Below are positions 42,852 through 51,048 of a stretch of DNA of 51,482 nucleotides, one piece after another (position 1 is the stretch's first letter; each line of letters opens with the position of its first letter). The position numbers were made by a program, and so were the translations under genes. The stretch is from Phytophthora sp. 'mugwort' (taxonomy: Eukaryota; Oomycota; Peronosporomycetes; Peronosporales; Peronosporaceae). Location of the stretch: assembly GCA_033558025.1 (NCBI GenBank), contig JAUCEF010000099.1:1-51482 (forward strand), written 5' to 3'. Below the pieces are notes generated by a model, which worked only from the letters and a program-made list of their open reading frames with translations, made no database searches and was not told where the DNA came from.

Positions 42852-43287
42852 AATCTTTCCACAAAGAATTATCGGATCACTATGACCGACTTTCGTCCCT
42901 GTTTGATATGTCTATCTTACAGTCAAGCAAGCTTTTACCATTATGCTCTACAATTGATAATATTATCCAATTTGAGCTTACCTTTGTACACCTCCGTTAC
43001 TCTTTAGGAGGTGACCGCCCCAGTCAAACTACCAACCATACAATGTCTATTTAAAAAATATTAGTTATTTATTTTAATAAGAGTGGTATTTCAAGAATAT
43101 CTATACAATTTACTAGCGTAAAGGTTTAAAAGATTACCACTTATACTACACATATTAGATAAAATAACAATATAAAGATGTAGTAAAGGTTCACGGGGTC
43201 TTTCCGTCTAACTATAGAAAATCCGCATCTTCACGGATAATTCAAATTCACTGAGTCTATATTGGAGACAGCGGGGATGTCGTTACA

Positions 43288-43344
<57 letters not shown>

Positions 43345-43402
43345 GAGTTACGGCCGCCGTTTACTGGGACTTCCATTTAATGCGCAAACATTTCCTTTTA
43401 AT

Positions 43403-43440
<38 letters not shown>

Positions 43441-45032
43441 GTTACCATTTAGCAGAGTCCTAAGTTTTTATTAAACAGTCGCAACCCCCTATTTTGTGAC
43501 ACCTAATTATTAAAAATAATTAGGTACTTTTTATCCCGAAGTTACAAAGTCATTTTGCCGAGTTCCTTCAATATAGTTCTCTCATTCACCTTAGTCTACT
43601 CGACCTATCCACCTGTGTCGGTTTAGGGTACGGTTTTTAATTAAAAAAGCTATTTCCTGAAAAATTAAAAATTTTTGTCACTTTTTTAAAAAAATTTAAT
43701 TTAAAAATTATCCCATCAAAATCTGCTTTCGTCAAATCTTTCTTAGGGGCCGTTTCACTCTATGTAATACATCTTAACATAGAAACCCTTGGATTTACGG
43801 TGATAACGATTTATATTCGTTATTTTTTGTTACTAATGCCAGCATTTTCTTTTCTGATATCTTCAACATATTTCACAATATATCTTTATTAACATACAGA
43901 ATGTTCCGCTACCGTTTTATTAAAAATAAAACTTGCCGCTTCGGTAAATTTCTTAAGTCTCGATACATTTTAGGCGCAAAAAAACTAGACCAATGAGCTA
44001 TTACGCTTTCTTTAAAGGATGGCTGCTTCCAAGCCTACCTATGGGTTGTAATCATTTTTTCACTTCCTTTTTCACTTAGAATATTATTTAGAGACCTTAG
44101 CGATCAATCTGGGCTGTTTCCCTTTTGACAAAAGACCTTAGCGCCTAATGTCTGTCTATTTAAATTACTTTTTTTTGTATTCGGAGTTTCCAAGAATTCA
44201 GTAAGTTTTTACACCCCCTAGCTCAATGAGTGCTCTACCCCAAAAAAAGATTTTAAATGCTCTACTTCAATAGATTTCGCGGAAAACCAGCTATCTCTGA
44301 GTTTGATTAGCCTTTCACTCCTAACCACAAATCATCTCCATATTTTGCCACATATGTGAGTTCGATCCTTCAAATAGTTTTACCTATTTTTCAATCTGTT
44401 CATGGTTAGATCACTCAGTTTCGGGTCTTATTTATATAACTAAAAAGCTTTTTAAAACTTGATTTATCTACGCCTACTTTATTAAATTAAGCTTGCTATA
44501 AAAATAAACTTGCTGGCCCATTATGCAAAAGGTACACTGTTACTTTTTAAAAAAGTTTCAATTGATTGTTAACATTAAGTTTCAGAATTATTTCAAACTC
44601 AAAAGTTCTTTTTCACCTTTCCTTTACAGTACTTGTCCACTATCGATCATTAATTTTTAAAAGGTTTTGAGGGTGGTTCCCCAATATTCAAAAAGGCTTA
44701 CACATAACCCTTTTTACTATTATAAAAACAATTATTATTCTACAGGACTTTCACCTTTTTAAGTAAATTTTTCAAAATTTTTCAAATATTTTTTTATTTT
44801 TATAAACCTAATTTCCATTTTCACTCGTCATTACTAACGGAATCTCGTTTGATTTTTTTAACAGTTACTTAGATATTTCAATTCACTGTTTTTAAAATTT
44901 TCACAAAAAAAAAGTTTTCTTTAGGAAATTTTTATTTCAAAATAAAATATTATTTAATAAAACTTTTCGCATTTTTTACGTCCTAAAAATCAAATTAATG
45001 CCAAGGCATCCACTTAATGCTTTTATTATTAT
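42420..45032 (-). rRNA. rnl: Large subunit ribosomal RNA
   Basis: This is a complete 23S-like gene. The 5' region has AAGTGGATGCCTTGGCA (near 45005). The peptidyl-transferase and domain IV/V cores show as TCCCAGTAAACGGCGGCCGT near 43360 and AAAAGGTACTCCGGGGATAA near 42830. The sarcin-ricin region AGTACGAGAGGACC is near 42605. The gene is intron-free through the conserved cores. Variable regions are AT-rich and shortened, giving about 2.6 kb. The ends are approximate. Confidence 0.97.
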
Positions 45033-45038
45033 TTATAC

Positions 45039-45060
45039 TTAAACCATATAAATGGTTTAA
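45039..45060. other. Hairpin between rps4 tail ORF and rnl
   Basis: TTAAACCAT-ATAA-ATGGTTTAA forms a 9-bp perfect stem just upstream of the rnl 5' end. It is probably a processing site, as no tRNA separates the two. Confidence 0.4.
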
Positions 45061-45064
45061 ATTT

Positions 45065-45817
45065 TTATTTTTTTTTCAAATATTCATTAATTAATTTTAA
45101 ATTTAAATGAAAAGGATATAAAATTGTTTTATAAGAAGGTTCTTTAAAAAACATACCTGTTTTTATTTTTTTATTTCTATGTAAATAAGAAGTTATTAAA
45201 GGTTTTGATGGTTTTTTTTCACCTAAAATATAATAAATATTATTTTTATAAGAATATTTGTTATTTTTTTGATAAGGATATTTATTATAACGTTTATAAG
45301 AAGAAGAATATTTATTCTTTTCTTGATTAAAATGCTGTTTATAAAATTTTTTATCTCCTTTCAAACTATTATTTTTTTGAAAATTTCTAGTTCTTTGAAA
45401 ACCTTCATTTTTTTGAAAATTTCTATTTTTTTGAAAACCTTCATTTTTTTGAAAATTTCTATTTTTTTGAAAATTTCTATTTTTTTGAAAACCTTCATTT
45501 TTTTGAAAATTTCTATTTTTTTGAAAACCTTCATTTTTTTGAAAATTTCTATTTTTTTGAAAACCTTCATTTTTTTGAAAATTTCTAGTTCTTTGAAAAC
45601 CTTCATTTTTTTGAAAATTTCTAGTTCTTTGAAAATCTTCGTTTTTTTGAAAATTTCTAGTTCTTTGAAAATCTTCGTTTTTTTGAGAATTTTTATTTTT
45701 TTGAAAATTTCTATTTTTTTGAAAACCTTCGTTTTTTTGAGAATTTCTATTTTTTTGAAAACCCTCGTTTTTTTGAGAATTTTTATTTCTTTGAAAATTT
45801 TTATTATCCTTTTGCAT
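45065..45817 (-). CDS. rps4 C-terminal part with hexapeptide repeat array
   Basis: This 250-codon ORF starts 2 bp after the stop of the S4-core ORF. Residues 5-150 are about 24 hexapeptides of the form xxFQKN, alternating RNFQKN and EGFQKN/EDFQRT, followed by a Lys/Tyr/Asn-rich linker. The last 45 residues (LITSYLHRNKKIKTGMFFKE, then PSYKTILYPFHLNLKLINEY) match the C-terminal tail of ribosomal protein S4 (family: P.YLEV......G.F...P...EIP......LIVE.YS). That piece is missing from the upstream ORF. It is therefore either the second half of a split rps4, or part of one long rps4 broken by a single-base error: one extra A in the AAA before the upstream stop would fuse the frames. Confidence 0.65.
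   Translation of the reverse strand: MQKDNKNFQRNKNSQKNEGFQKNRNSQKNEGFQKNRNFQKNKNSQKNEDFQRTRNFQKNEDFQRTRNFQKNEGFQRTRNFQKNEGFQKNRNFQKNEGFQKNRNFQKNEGFQKNRNFQKNRNFQKNEGFQKNRNFQKNEGFQRTRNFQKNNSLKGDKKFYKQHFNQEKNKYSSSYKRYNKYPYQKNNKYSYKNNIYYILGEKKPSKPLITSYLHRNKKIKTGMFFKEPSYKTILYPFHLNLKLINEYLKKK
45365..45800. repeat. 18/36-bp coding minisatellite
   Basis: Tandem 18-bp units alternate in two flavours to give a 36-bp higher-order period; on the plus strand TTTTTTGAAAATTTCTA alternates with TTTTTTGAAAACCTTC-type units. Copies toward the plus-strand right end (protein N-terminus) are more varied (R/T/D changes), and the central ones are nearly identical, so the array is still turning over. Confidence 0.95.
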
Positions 45818-45819
45818 AT

Positions 45820-46281
45820 TTATTTAATAATATGAATAATATCACCTTTATGTAATATAAAATTAGATTTACTTATAATTTTATTATTAACCTTAATTTT
45901 TTTATGATTAATTAATTGTTTTGCTTGAAAAATAGTTTTAACTAATTTTAATCTTACAAGATTTATATCTAAGCGACTTTCTAATAAAATTACAAATTTT
46001 TTAAAGATATTTATTTTATTATCTTTTTTTAATAATTTTTGAAATAAATTTTTTAATTGATATTCATGAATACATCCATAAAAATTCCGAAATTGTTGTT
46101 TTTCAAATAATCTTTTTTGAAAAAATTTTTTACGTTTTTCAGGTTTTATTTCTTTTCGATATCTTAATTTTTTTTTAAATAAATTCCATTTTTTTGATTT
46201 TAATTTTAATAAGTTTAAATTTTTATGTATGTTCCTATTATTTTGAAAACATATTTTATTTCTCGGTCTTAATTTATTCAT
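45820..46281 (-). CDS. rps4: Ribosomal protein S4 core
   Basis: This 153-residue ORF starts MNKLRPRNKICFQNNRN. It holds the S4 RNA-binding domain: ESRLDINLVRLKLVKTIFQA, then KQLINHKKIKVNNKIISKSN and FILHKGDIIHIIK. It stops right after this domain, whereas S4 normally continues for another 40-50 residues. Those are found at the end of the next ORF (45065-45817). It lies 8 bp after rps2 in the order rps8-rpl6-rps2-rps4. Confidence 0.9.
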   Translation of the reverse strand: MNKLRPRNKICFQNNRNIHKNLNLLKLKSKKWNLFKKKLRYRKEIKPEKRKKFFQKRLFEKQQFRNFYGCIHEYQLKNLFQKLLKKDNKINIFKKFVILLESRLDINLVRLKLVKTIFQAKQLINHKKIKVNNKIISKSNFILHKGDIIHIIK

Positions 46282-46289
46282 CTTATTTA

Positions 46290-46883
46290 TTAAAATATTT
46301 TACGTAATAAATACATTAAAGTATATATTGATTGAATATTTTTAGAATTCATTACTACAGGATAATTAATATTTTGTATAGTTTGACTTGTATTTACTAA
46401 TGAAATAGTAGGAATTTTTAAAACAGAAAGTTCTTGATTTAAAAAAGTATCTTTTACAGAACTTTTTATAACTAAAATTAATTTAATTTCATTTTCTTTT
46501 AATAAATAATTAATTATCTTATTAAATGTTGTATTCATAATTTTATTAGTAATTAAACCATTTACCCATTCTTTTGTAAAAAAAATGATATTTGGATTTT
46601 TTTTTATAAAAGATGTAGTTAATAAAAATTTAATTTCATTATCATTCCCTATTATTAAAATTTTTTCATTTTTTTTTAATATAATTTTAGTTAAATTAAA
46701 TATACGTTTTAAAAAAAATGAAACATTTTTTAAATTAATTATAGTATAATCATGTCTACTTCCAAATATAAAAGATAATAATTCTTTATTTGTATCTATT
46801 AAAGATTCTCCATACATATTTTTTGATTTAAATAATAAATTTAATAAAATATTATTATGTTTTTTTTTTTTTTTTTGTATCAT
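46290..46883 (-). CDS. rps2: Ribosomal protein S2
   Basis: This small-subunit protein has 197 residues. The S2 pattern is FIFGSRHDYTIINLKNVSFF (family: IYG.RNG.HIIDL..T), NEKILIIGNDNEIKFLL, TKEWVNGLITN (family: RWLGGTLTN) and the late PVVMNSKNIQSIYTLMYLL (family: IP.NDD...SI). There is no coiled-coil insert. It is 6 bp from rpl6. Confidence 0.92.
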   Translation of the reverse strand: MIQKKKKKHNNILLNLLFKSKNMYGESLIDTNKELLSFIFGSRHDYTIINLKNVSFFLKRIFNLTKIILKKNEKILIIGNDNEIKFLLTTSFIKKNPNIIFFTKEWVNGLITNKIMNTTFNKIINYLLKENEIKLILVIKSSVKDTFLNQELSVLKIPTISLVNTSQTIQNINYPVVMNSKNIQSIYTLMYLLRKIF

Positions 46884-46889
46884 ATTTAA

Positions 46890-47495
46890 TTATTTTTTAC
46901 TTTTTTTTCCCTCTTTTTGTAAAATTTTTTCATTTTTTAATAATAAACCTTTTCCTTTATATGGTTCAGGTTTTTTATGATTTTTAATATAATGTACAAA
47001 TTGATGTAAAAAAATATAATCGATACTACTAAAAATTAAAGTATTTGTTTGATTAATAATTTCAATATTTAATGGAATTGGAATTCTAATATTATGACTA
47101 AAACCTAATTTTAAAATTAAAGTATTATTTTCAATAAAAGCTTTAAAACCTATACCTTTTAATATTAAATTAATTTTAAAACCTTGTAAAACACCTTTTA
47201 TTTTTATTTTTATTAATTTATTGTATAAATTTAAAATACTTTTTTTTTTTTTATTTTTATTAACAATAATTAATAATTTATTTTTTTTTATAAAAAAATA
47301 TAAATCATTAATTATTGTTAAAGATAATAAACCTAAAGATGTTTCAAAAAAAATTATTTTATTATTACTATAAATTTTTAAATCTGTTGGAAAAATAAAA
47401 GTTTTATCAATAAAAAATAAATTAATATTTCCTAAAGAACTTTTAAAAAAATTTTTATTTTTTAATTTAACATTTTTTTTTATTATTTTTATCAT
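46890..47495 (-). CDS. rpl6: Ribosomal protein L6
   Basis: This large-subunit protein near the factor-binding site has 201 residues. Weak N-terminal similarity is followed by the clear second L6 repeat: LKGIGFKAFIENNTLILKLG, FSHNIRIPIPLNIEI and FVHYIKNHKKPEPYKGKGL (family: VA..IR..R.PEPYKGKGI). The C-terminus is Lys-rich. Confidence 0.94.
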   Translation of the reverse strand: MIKIIKKNVKLKNKNFFKSSLGNINLFFIDKTFIFPTDLKIYSNNKIIFFETSLGLLSLTIINDLYFFIKKNKLLIIVNKNKKKKSILNLYNKLIKIKIKGVLQGFKINLILKGIGFKAFIENNTLILKLGFSHNIRIPIPLNIEIINQTNTLIFSSIDYIFLHQFVHYIKNHKKPEPYKGKGLLLKNEKILQKEGKKSKK

Positions 47496-47501
47496 AATTT
47501 T

Positions 47502-47882
47502 TTAAATAATTTTACAAATCAATTCACCACCAACATTTAATTTTTTAGCTTGTAAATCTGTTAAAATACCAATAGATGTTGAAAGAATATAAAATCCTGT
47601 TTTTTTTTTATATAAATCCTTATTAGCAATATATAAACGTTTTCCCGGTTTTGATAAACGTTTTATTTCAGTAATAACTGCTTTATTTTTTCTATATTTT
47701 AAATAAATCTCTAATTGATTTTTGGAATTTATCTTATAACTTTTTATAAAACCTTCTTTAATTAAGATATTTAAAATATTTATACTTTGTTTTGATTTTT
47801 GTTGTACTATTTTTGATTTTTTTACTAAATAACCATTTTTTATTTTTGAAAATAAATTGGAAAGAGTATCTGTTATAATCAT
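47502..47882 (-). CDS. rps8: Ribosomal protein S8
   Basis: This small-subunit platform protein has 126 residues. It starts MIITDTLSNLFSKIKNGYLV, the typical D.L..IKN start. The C-terminal signature is YILSTSIGILTDLQAKKLNV then GGELICKII (family: I.STS.G.MT...A....GGE.L...). Confidence 0.96.
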   Translation of the reverse strand: MIITDTLSNLFSKIKNGYLVKKSKIVQQKSKQSINILNILIKEGFIKSYKINSKNQLEIYLKYRKNKAVITEIKRLSKPGKRLYIANKDLYKKKTGFYILSTSIGILTDLQAKKLNVGGELICKII

Positions 47883-47889
47883 AATTAAA

Positions 47890-48189
47890 TTACCAACTAT
47901 ATTTAGAAATACCGGGTAAAAACCCTTTTGATGCTAATTTACGTAATTGGATTCTGGATATTTTAAATAAACGATAAATACTTTTAGAACGTCCAGTTAA
48001 AACACACACATTTTTAATTCTAGTAATTGATGAATTTTGATGGAAAAAAAACCACTTTTGTTGTAATTTCCATCTTAAATTTTTTTCAATATTTAAATTT
48101 TTTGAAAGAATTTTTAAAGTTAATCTATTTTTTTCAAAATTTTTAAATAAATTACGTTGTTTAATATTTTTTTTAATTTTTTTTTGCAT
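47890..48189 (-). CDS. rps14: Ribosomal protein S14
   Basis: This small-subunit head protein has 99 residues. The C-terminal signature is CVLTGRSKSIYRLFKISRIQ, then LRKLASKGFLPGISKYSW (family: C..TGR.R...R.F..SR...R......G.PG..KSSW). It lacks zinc Cys pairs, like most C-minus S14. The ATG at 48189 (MQKKIKK) is chosen; the longer frame reads through trnC. Confidence 0.96.
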   Translation of the reverse strand: MQKKIKKNIKQRNLFKNFEKNRLTLKILSKNLNIEKNLRWKLQQKWFFFHQNSSITRIKNVCVLTGRSKSIYRLFKISRIQLRKLASKGFLPGISKYSW

Positions 48190-48215
48190 AAAATTATATT
48201 TAAGAAAGATAAATA

Positions 48216-48288
48216 TGGAGATAATCGGATTCGAACCGATAACATTATATTTGCAAAACATACTTTCTACCAGTTGAAATATATCCCC
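48216..48288 (-). tRNA. trnC: tRNA-Cys(GCA)
   Basis: The acceptor is GGGGATA/TATCTCC with one G-T pair, and the anticodon is GCA in GTTTTGCAAAT. Confidence 0.92.
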
Positions 48289-48290
48289 AA

Positions 48291-48363
48291 TAAGTGTATT
48301 GGGATTTGAACCCAAGACCATCAGATTAAAAGTCCGGTGCTCTACCAGCTGAGCTATACACTT
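48291..48363 (-). tRNA. trnK: tRNA-Lys(TTT)
   Basis: The acceptor is AAGTGTA/TACACTT with discriminator A, and the loop CTTTTAA carries anticodon TTT. Confidence 0.93.
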
Positions 48364-48373
48364 ATTTAAAAAA

Positions 48374-48766
48374 TTAATTAATTCTTATAAAAATTTTATT
48401 TAATAATAAAAATTTTTTATTTAAAATATAATTAATTTTTTGTTTTAATATTTTATTAAAAATTGAAGTTTTTTGTATTTTAATATTTTGATTTTTTTTA
48501 TAAATAGATAATTTTTTTGTTATAAATAACTCAAAATTAAAACAAAAAGTTTTATAAGAATTATTAAAAAAATAAATAATATTATTTTTTTCAAAATTAA
48601 TTTGATTTTTTTTTTTATTATCAAAAATTATTTTTTTTTTTCTAAATTTTAAATTATAACAAATTTTAGGTAAAAAAAAATAAGTAATAAAAAAATAAAA
48701 ATTAAAAAAAAAAAATAAAAACCAAGAAACTTGATTAAAAAATGAAAATTGATCGAATTGTGGCAT
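48374..48766 (-). CDS. atp8: ATP synthase F0 subunit 8
   Basis: This small membrane subunit (YMF19 type) has 130 residues. It begins MPQFDQFSFFNQVSWFLFFF, the classic MPQLD.F.....FW start. One transmembrane helix at about 8-33 is followed by a long basic, poorly conserved tail, as in plant and protist homologues. Confidence 0.92.
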   Translation of the reverse strand: MPQFDQFSFFNQVSWFLFFFFNFYFFITYFFLPKICYNLKFRKKKIIFDNKKKNQINFEKNNIIYFFNNSYKTFCFNFELFITKKLSIYKKNQNIKIQKTSIFNKILKQKINYILNKKFLLLNKIFIRIN

Positions 48767-48805
48767 AATTTTATAATAAATTTTTATTTCTTCAACATAT
48801 ATTTT

Positions 48806-48818
48806 TCTTGAAAGAACA
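48806..48818 (-). promoter_or_regulatory. Variant ATTCTTTAAGA-like motif before atp8
   Basis: On the minus strand it reads TGTTCTTTCAAGA, which resembles the atp9/nad5/cox2 motif with an extra C. It lies about 40 bp before atp8. The match is weak. Confidence 0.2.
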
Positions 48819-48976
48819 CTTTTATTTTTATTTTATTTTAAAATTATTATTTTTTATTTTTTGATTTTGAATAATAGTTTGAATATAAGAAAGTCTTGAA
48901 AATTCTTTTTTTGATTTTTTAAATATATTTAAATTATTAACTTTAAAATTTAAATATTTTAATTTATAACAATTAA

Positions 48977-49495
48977 TTAAACGTGTTGAATTAATTCTTC
49001 TTTTATAGAAACCTTTTTTATTATATTTATTAAAATAAAATTTTTTTTATAATTTAAAGCATTATTTAAATTAATAGGTTTTATAGAAAAAATAAATCCT
49101 AAAATTGAAATAAAAATTTTTTTATTATTCCAATTTCCACCAAGTAAACGACCTTTTATTGAATTATTTTTTTTTATTAAAATATTTTGAAGCATTATTT
49201 TATTAAATTGATGTAATATATTATAAGTTAAATCATAATTAAATAATATAATATTTTCATATTTTATAGCAATTGTTGAAATTTTATCTATTTTTATTAA
49301 AGTAAAAGGTAAATAAATGTTTTCATAATTATTAAATTCAATTACATAAGATTCTAAATTTAAATTATTAAATAAAATTGGATTTTCAAATAAAATATTT
49401 TTTAATTTAAATTTTTTTTTTTTTAAATAATTATTTTTTAAAAATTGTTGATAATTTGATAAATTATTTGTTTTTTGTTTTTTTAATTTTTTCAT
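48977..49495 (-). CDS. Possible ribosomal protein S1-like ORF
   Basis: This 172-residue basic, soluble protein lies between trnI(CAT) and atp8. The segment NSIKGRLLGGNWNNKKIFIS then ILGFIFSIKPINLNNAL resembles one S1 RNA-binding repeat (family: G.V.G....G..V.I.GF.GFLP.S). The rest is unrecognised. After INIIKK near 49010 the next frame stays open to 48828 and reads GFYKRRINSTRLINCYKLKY, basic and protein-like. One more A in the A6 run would extend the protein by about 45 residues in place of the present 12-residue end. Confidence 0.4.
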   Translation of the reverse strand: MKKLKKQKTNNLSNYQQFLKNNYLKKKKFKLKNILFENPILFNNLNLESYVIEFNNYENIYLPFTLIKIDKISTIAIKYENIILFNYDLTYNILHQFNKIMLQNILIKKNNSIKGRLLGGNWNNKKIFISILGFIFSIKPINLNNALNYKKNFILINIIKKVSIKEELIQHV

Positions 49496-49516
49496 TTAAA
49501 ATAAAAATTTTTTAAT

Positions 49517-49590
49517 TAGGCCTAGTAGGATTTGAACCTACAACTATACCGTTATGAGCGGTATGCTCTAACCAATTAAACTATAAGCCT
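49517..49590 (-). tRNA. trnI: tRNA-Ile(CAT), lysidine type
   Basis: The acceptor is AGGCTTA/TAGGCCT with discriminator A, and the anticodon is CAT in CCGCTCATAACGG. The body closely resembles plant mitochondrial trnI(CAT), starting GGCTTATAGTTTAATTGGTT. C34 would be modified to lysidine to read ATA, an abundant codon here. Confidence 0.85.
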
Positions 49591-49592
49591 AA

Positions 49593-49997
49593 TTATTTAT
49601 AAATAAATTTTGTTTTAACCGGCAATTTATTAGAACCCGCTTTTAAAACTTTTTTTGCATTTTCTAATGAAATACCGCTAATTTCATATAAAATTTGACC
49701 TTTTTTAACTTTAGCAACCCAAAAAGAAACAGCACCTTTTCCTTTACCCATACGATTTTCTGTAGGTTTTGCTGTTACAGGTGTATCTGGAAAAACACGA
49801 ATCCAAAGAAATCCTAATCGTTTCATTTTTCGAATAATTATTCGACGAGTTGCTTCTATTTGTCTTGATGTTAAACGTGTTTCTTTTAAAACTTTAATAG
49901 CATATTTACCATAAACAATATTATTACCTTTTGTTGTTTTACCTGTAAGTTTACTTTTAAATTGTTTTTTATATTTAGTTTTTTTTGGAAATAACAT
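49593..49997 (-). CDS. rpl16: Ribosomal protein L16
   Basis: This large-subunit protein at the A-site finger has 134 residues. It begins MLFPKKTKYKKQFKSK and contains SRQIEATRRIIIRKMKRLG, WIRVFPDTPVTAKPTENRMG and KGKGAVSFWVAKVKKGQILYE, all standard. Its start overlaps the rps3 end by 23 bp. trnI(CAT) follows 2 bp later. Confidence 0.97.
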   Translation of the reverse strand: MLFPKKTKYKKQFKSKLTGKTTKGNNIVYGKYAIKVLKETRLTSRQIEATRRIIIRKMKRLGFLWIRVFPDTPVTAKPTENRMGKGKGAVSFWVAKVKKGQILYEISGISLENAKKVLKAGSNKLPVKTKFIYK

Positions 49998-50805
49998 AAT
50001 TAGTATTTTTAATTCTTTGTTTTTTTAAAAATTTAGAATTTAATGTAGTTTTTAGTGGTTTAAAAAAAATCCATAATTTAATACTACAAATACCCGATGG
50101 TGTTTTAAATTCATTAAAATGATATTTAATATCATATTCTAAAGTATTTAATGGTATTTTTCCTTTTTGAAAAATTAGTTTTTTTTTACGTTTTGATTTA
50201 TTTAAACGACCTTTAAATTGTAAACGATAACCAATAAAATTAGAAAATATTTTAAAAAATTCTTGAAGCATATTATCAATATTATTAATAAATTTTTTAT
50301 GTGTTTTTTTTTTTTCTAATGTTTGTTTAATATAAAAAGTTATAATATTTATATTTTTAGTATAAAAAGCATAACTAAAATTATAAATCATTTTTTTAAC
50401 ATTTTTATTAATTCGATTATTTTTTCTTATTTTATCAAAAATTCTTTTTAAATTTTTTCGTAATTTAATTAATTCAAAAAATTGGACATTTTTGATAAAT
50501 AATTTAATATTATTATTAATATAATATATATTTAAATATTTAATAATTTGATTATAAGATAATTTATAATATTTTTTTGCATTTTTTTGAATATAAACAT
50601 ATATATTTATATTATTTGATGTTTTTACTATATTTATATCTATTAATTTTAAATTTTTATAATTAAAAATATTTTGAAAATATTTTTTAATTTCTAAATC
50701 AAAATGCAATAAATTAGAATACTCATTATTATTAACAATCCATTGGGAATCCCAATTTTTTTTTTTATTTAATCTTAAACTAATTGGTATAATTTTTTGA
50801 CCCAT
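49975..50805 (-). CDS. rps3: Ribosomal protein S3
   Basis: This small-subunit mRNA-entry protein has 276 residues. It begins MGQKIIPISLRLNKKKNWDSQW (family: MGQK..P...R......W.S.W). The C-terminal domain is clear in GYRLQFKGRLNKSKRKKK, GKIPLNTLEYDIKYHFNEFK and TPSGICSIKLWIFF. The middle is a long, AT-driven Asn/Lys/Ile-rich insert typical of mitochondrial S3. Confidence 0.95.
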   Translation of the reverse strand: MGQKIIPISLRLNKKKNWDSQWIVNNNEYSNLLHFDLEIKKYFQNIFNYKNLKLIDINIVKTSNNINIYVYIQKNAKKYYKLSYNQIIKYLNIYYINNNIKLFIKNVQFFELIKLRKNLKRIFDKIRKNNRINKNVKKMIYNFSYAFYTKNINIITFYIKQTLEKKKTHKKFINNIDNMLQEFFKIFSNFIGYRLQFKGRLNKSKRKKKLIFQKGKIPLNTLEYDIKYHFNEFKTPSGICSIKLWIFFKPLKTTLNSKFLKKQRIKNTNYVISKKN

Positions 50806-50808
50806 AAT

Positions 50809-51045
50809 TTATTTTTTTTTTTTATATATATGTTTTTTTCGTGTATTAATAAATTCACCAAATTTAAAACCAATCATTTTATCATTTATTTCCAAATTAA
50901 TAAATATTTTACCATTATAAATACTTACAGAATGATTACTATATTCAGGTAATATTGTTAAATTTTTATTAGTTATTTTTATCCATTGTTTTTTTTTTAA
51001 TAAATTAACTTTAAAAAATGGACCTTTATATTTACTTCTAGACAT
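50809..51045 (-). CDS. rps19: Ribosomal protein S19
   Basis: This small-subunit head protein has 78 residues. It begins MSRSKYKGPFFKVNLLKK, with ITNKNLTILPEYSNHSVSIYN (family: RRS.I.P...G....V.NGK) and MIGFKFGEFINTRKKHIYKKK (family: M.GHKLGEF..TR....H). It is 3 bp from both rps3 and rpl2. Confidence 0.96.
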   Translation of the reverse strand: MSRSKYKGPFFKVNLLKKKQWIKITNKNLTILPEYSNHSVSIYNGKIFINLEINDKMIGFKFGEFINTRKKHIYKKKK

Positions 51046-51048
51046 AAT

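Noticed and set aside
45361..45606. 81-codon minus-strand KEIFKKM-type repeat ORF
   Set aside because: It is the same minisatellite read in another frame; it lacks the S4 tail.
45365..45800. CRISPR-like array
   Set aside because: Units are contiguous 18-bp coding repeats without unique spacers, and there are no cas genes; this is mitochondrial DNA.
45269..45835. 188-codon plus-strand ORF opposite the hexapeptide array
   Set aside because: It is the complement of an 18-bp periodic repeat, which keeps several frames open. It is a monotonous FLKIS repeat with no start context, and rps4-tail homology supports the minus frame.
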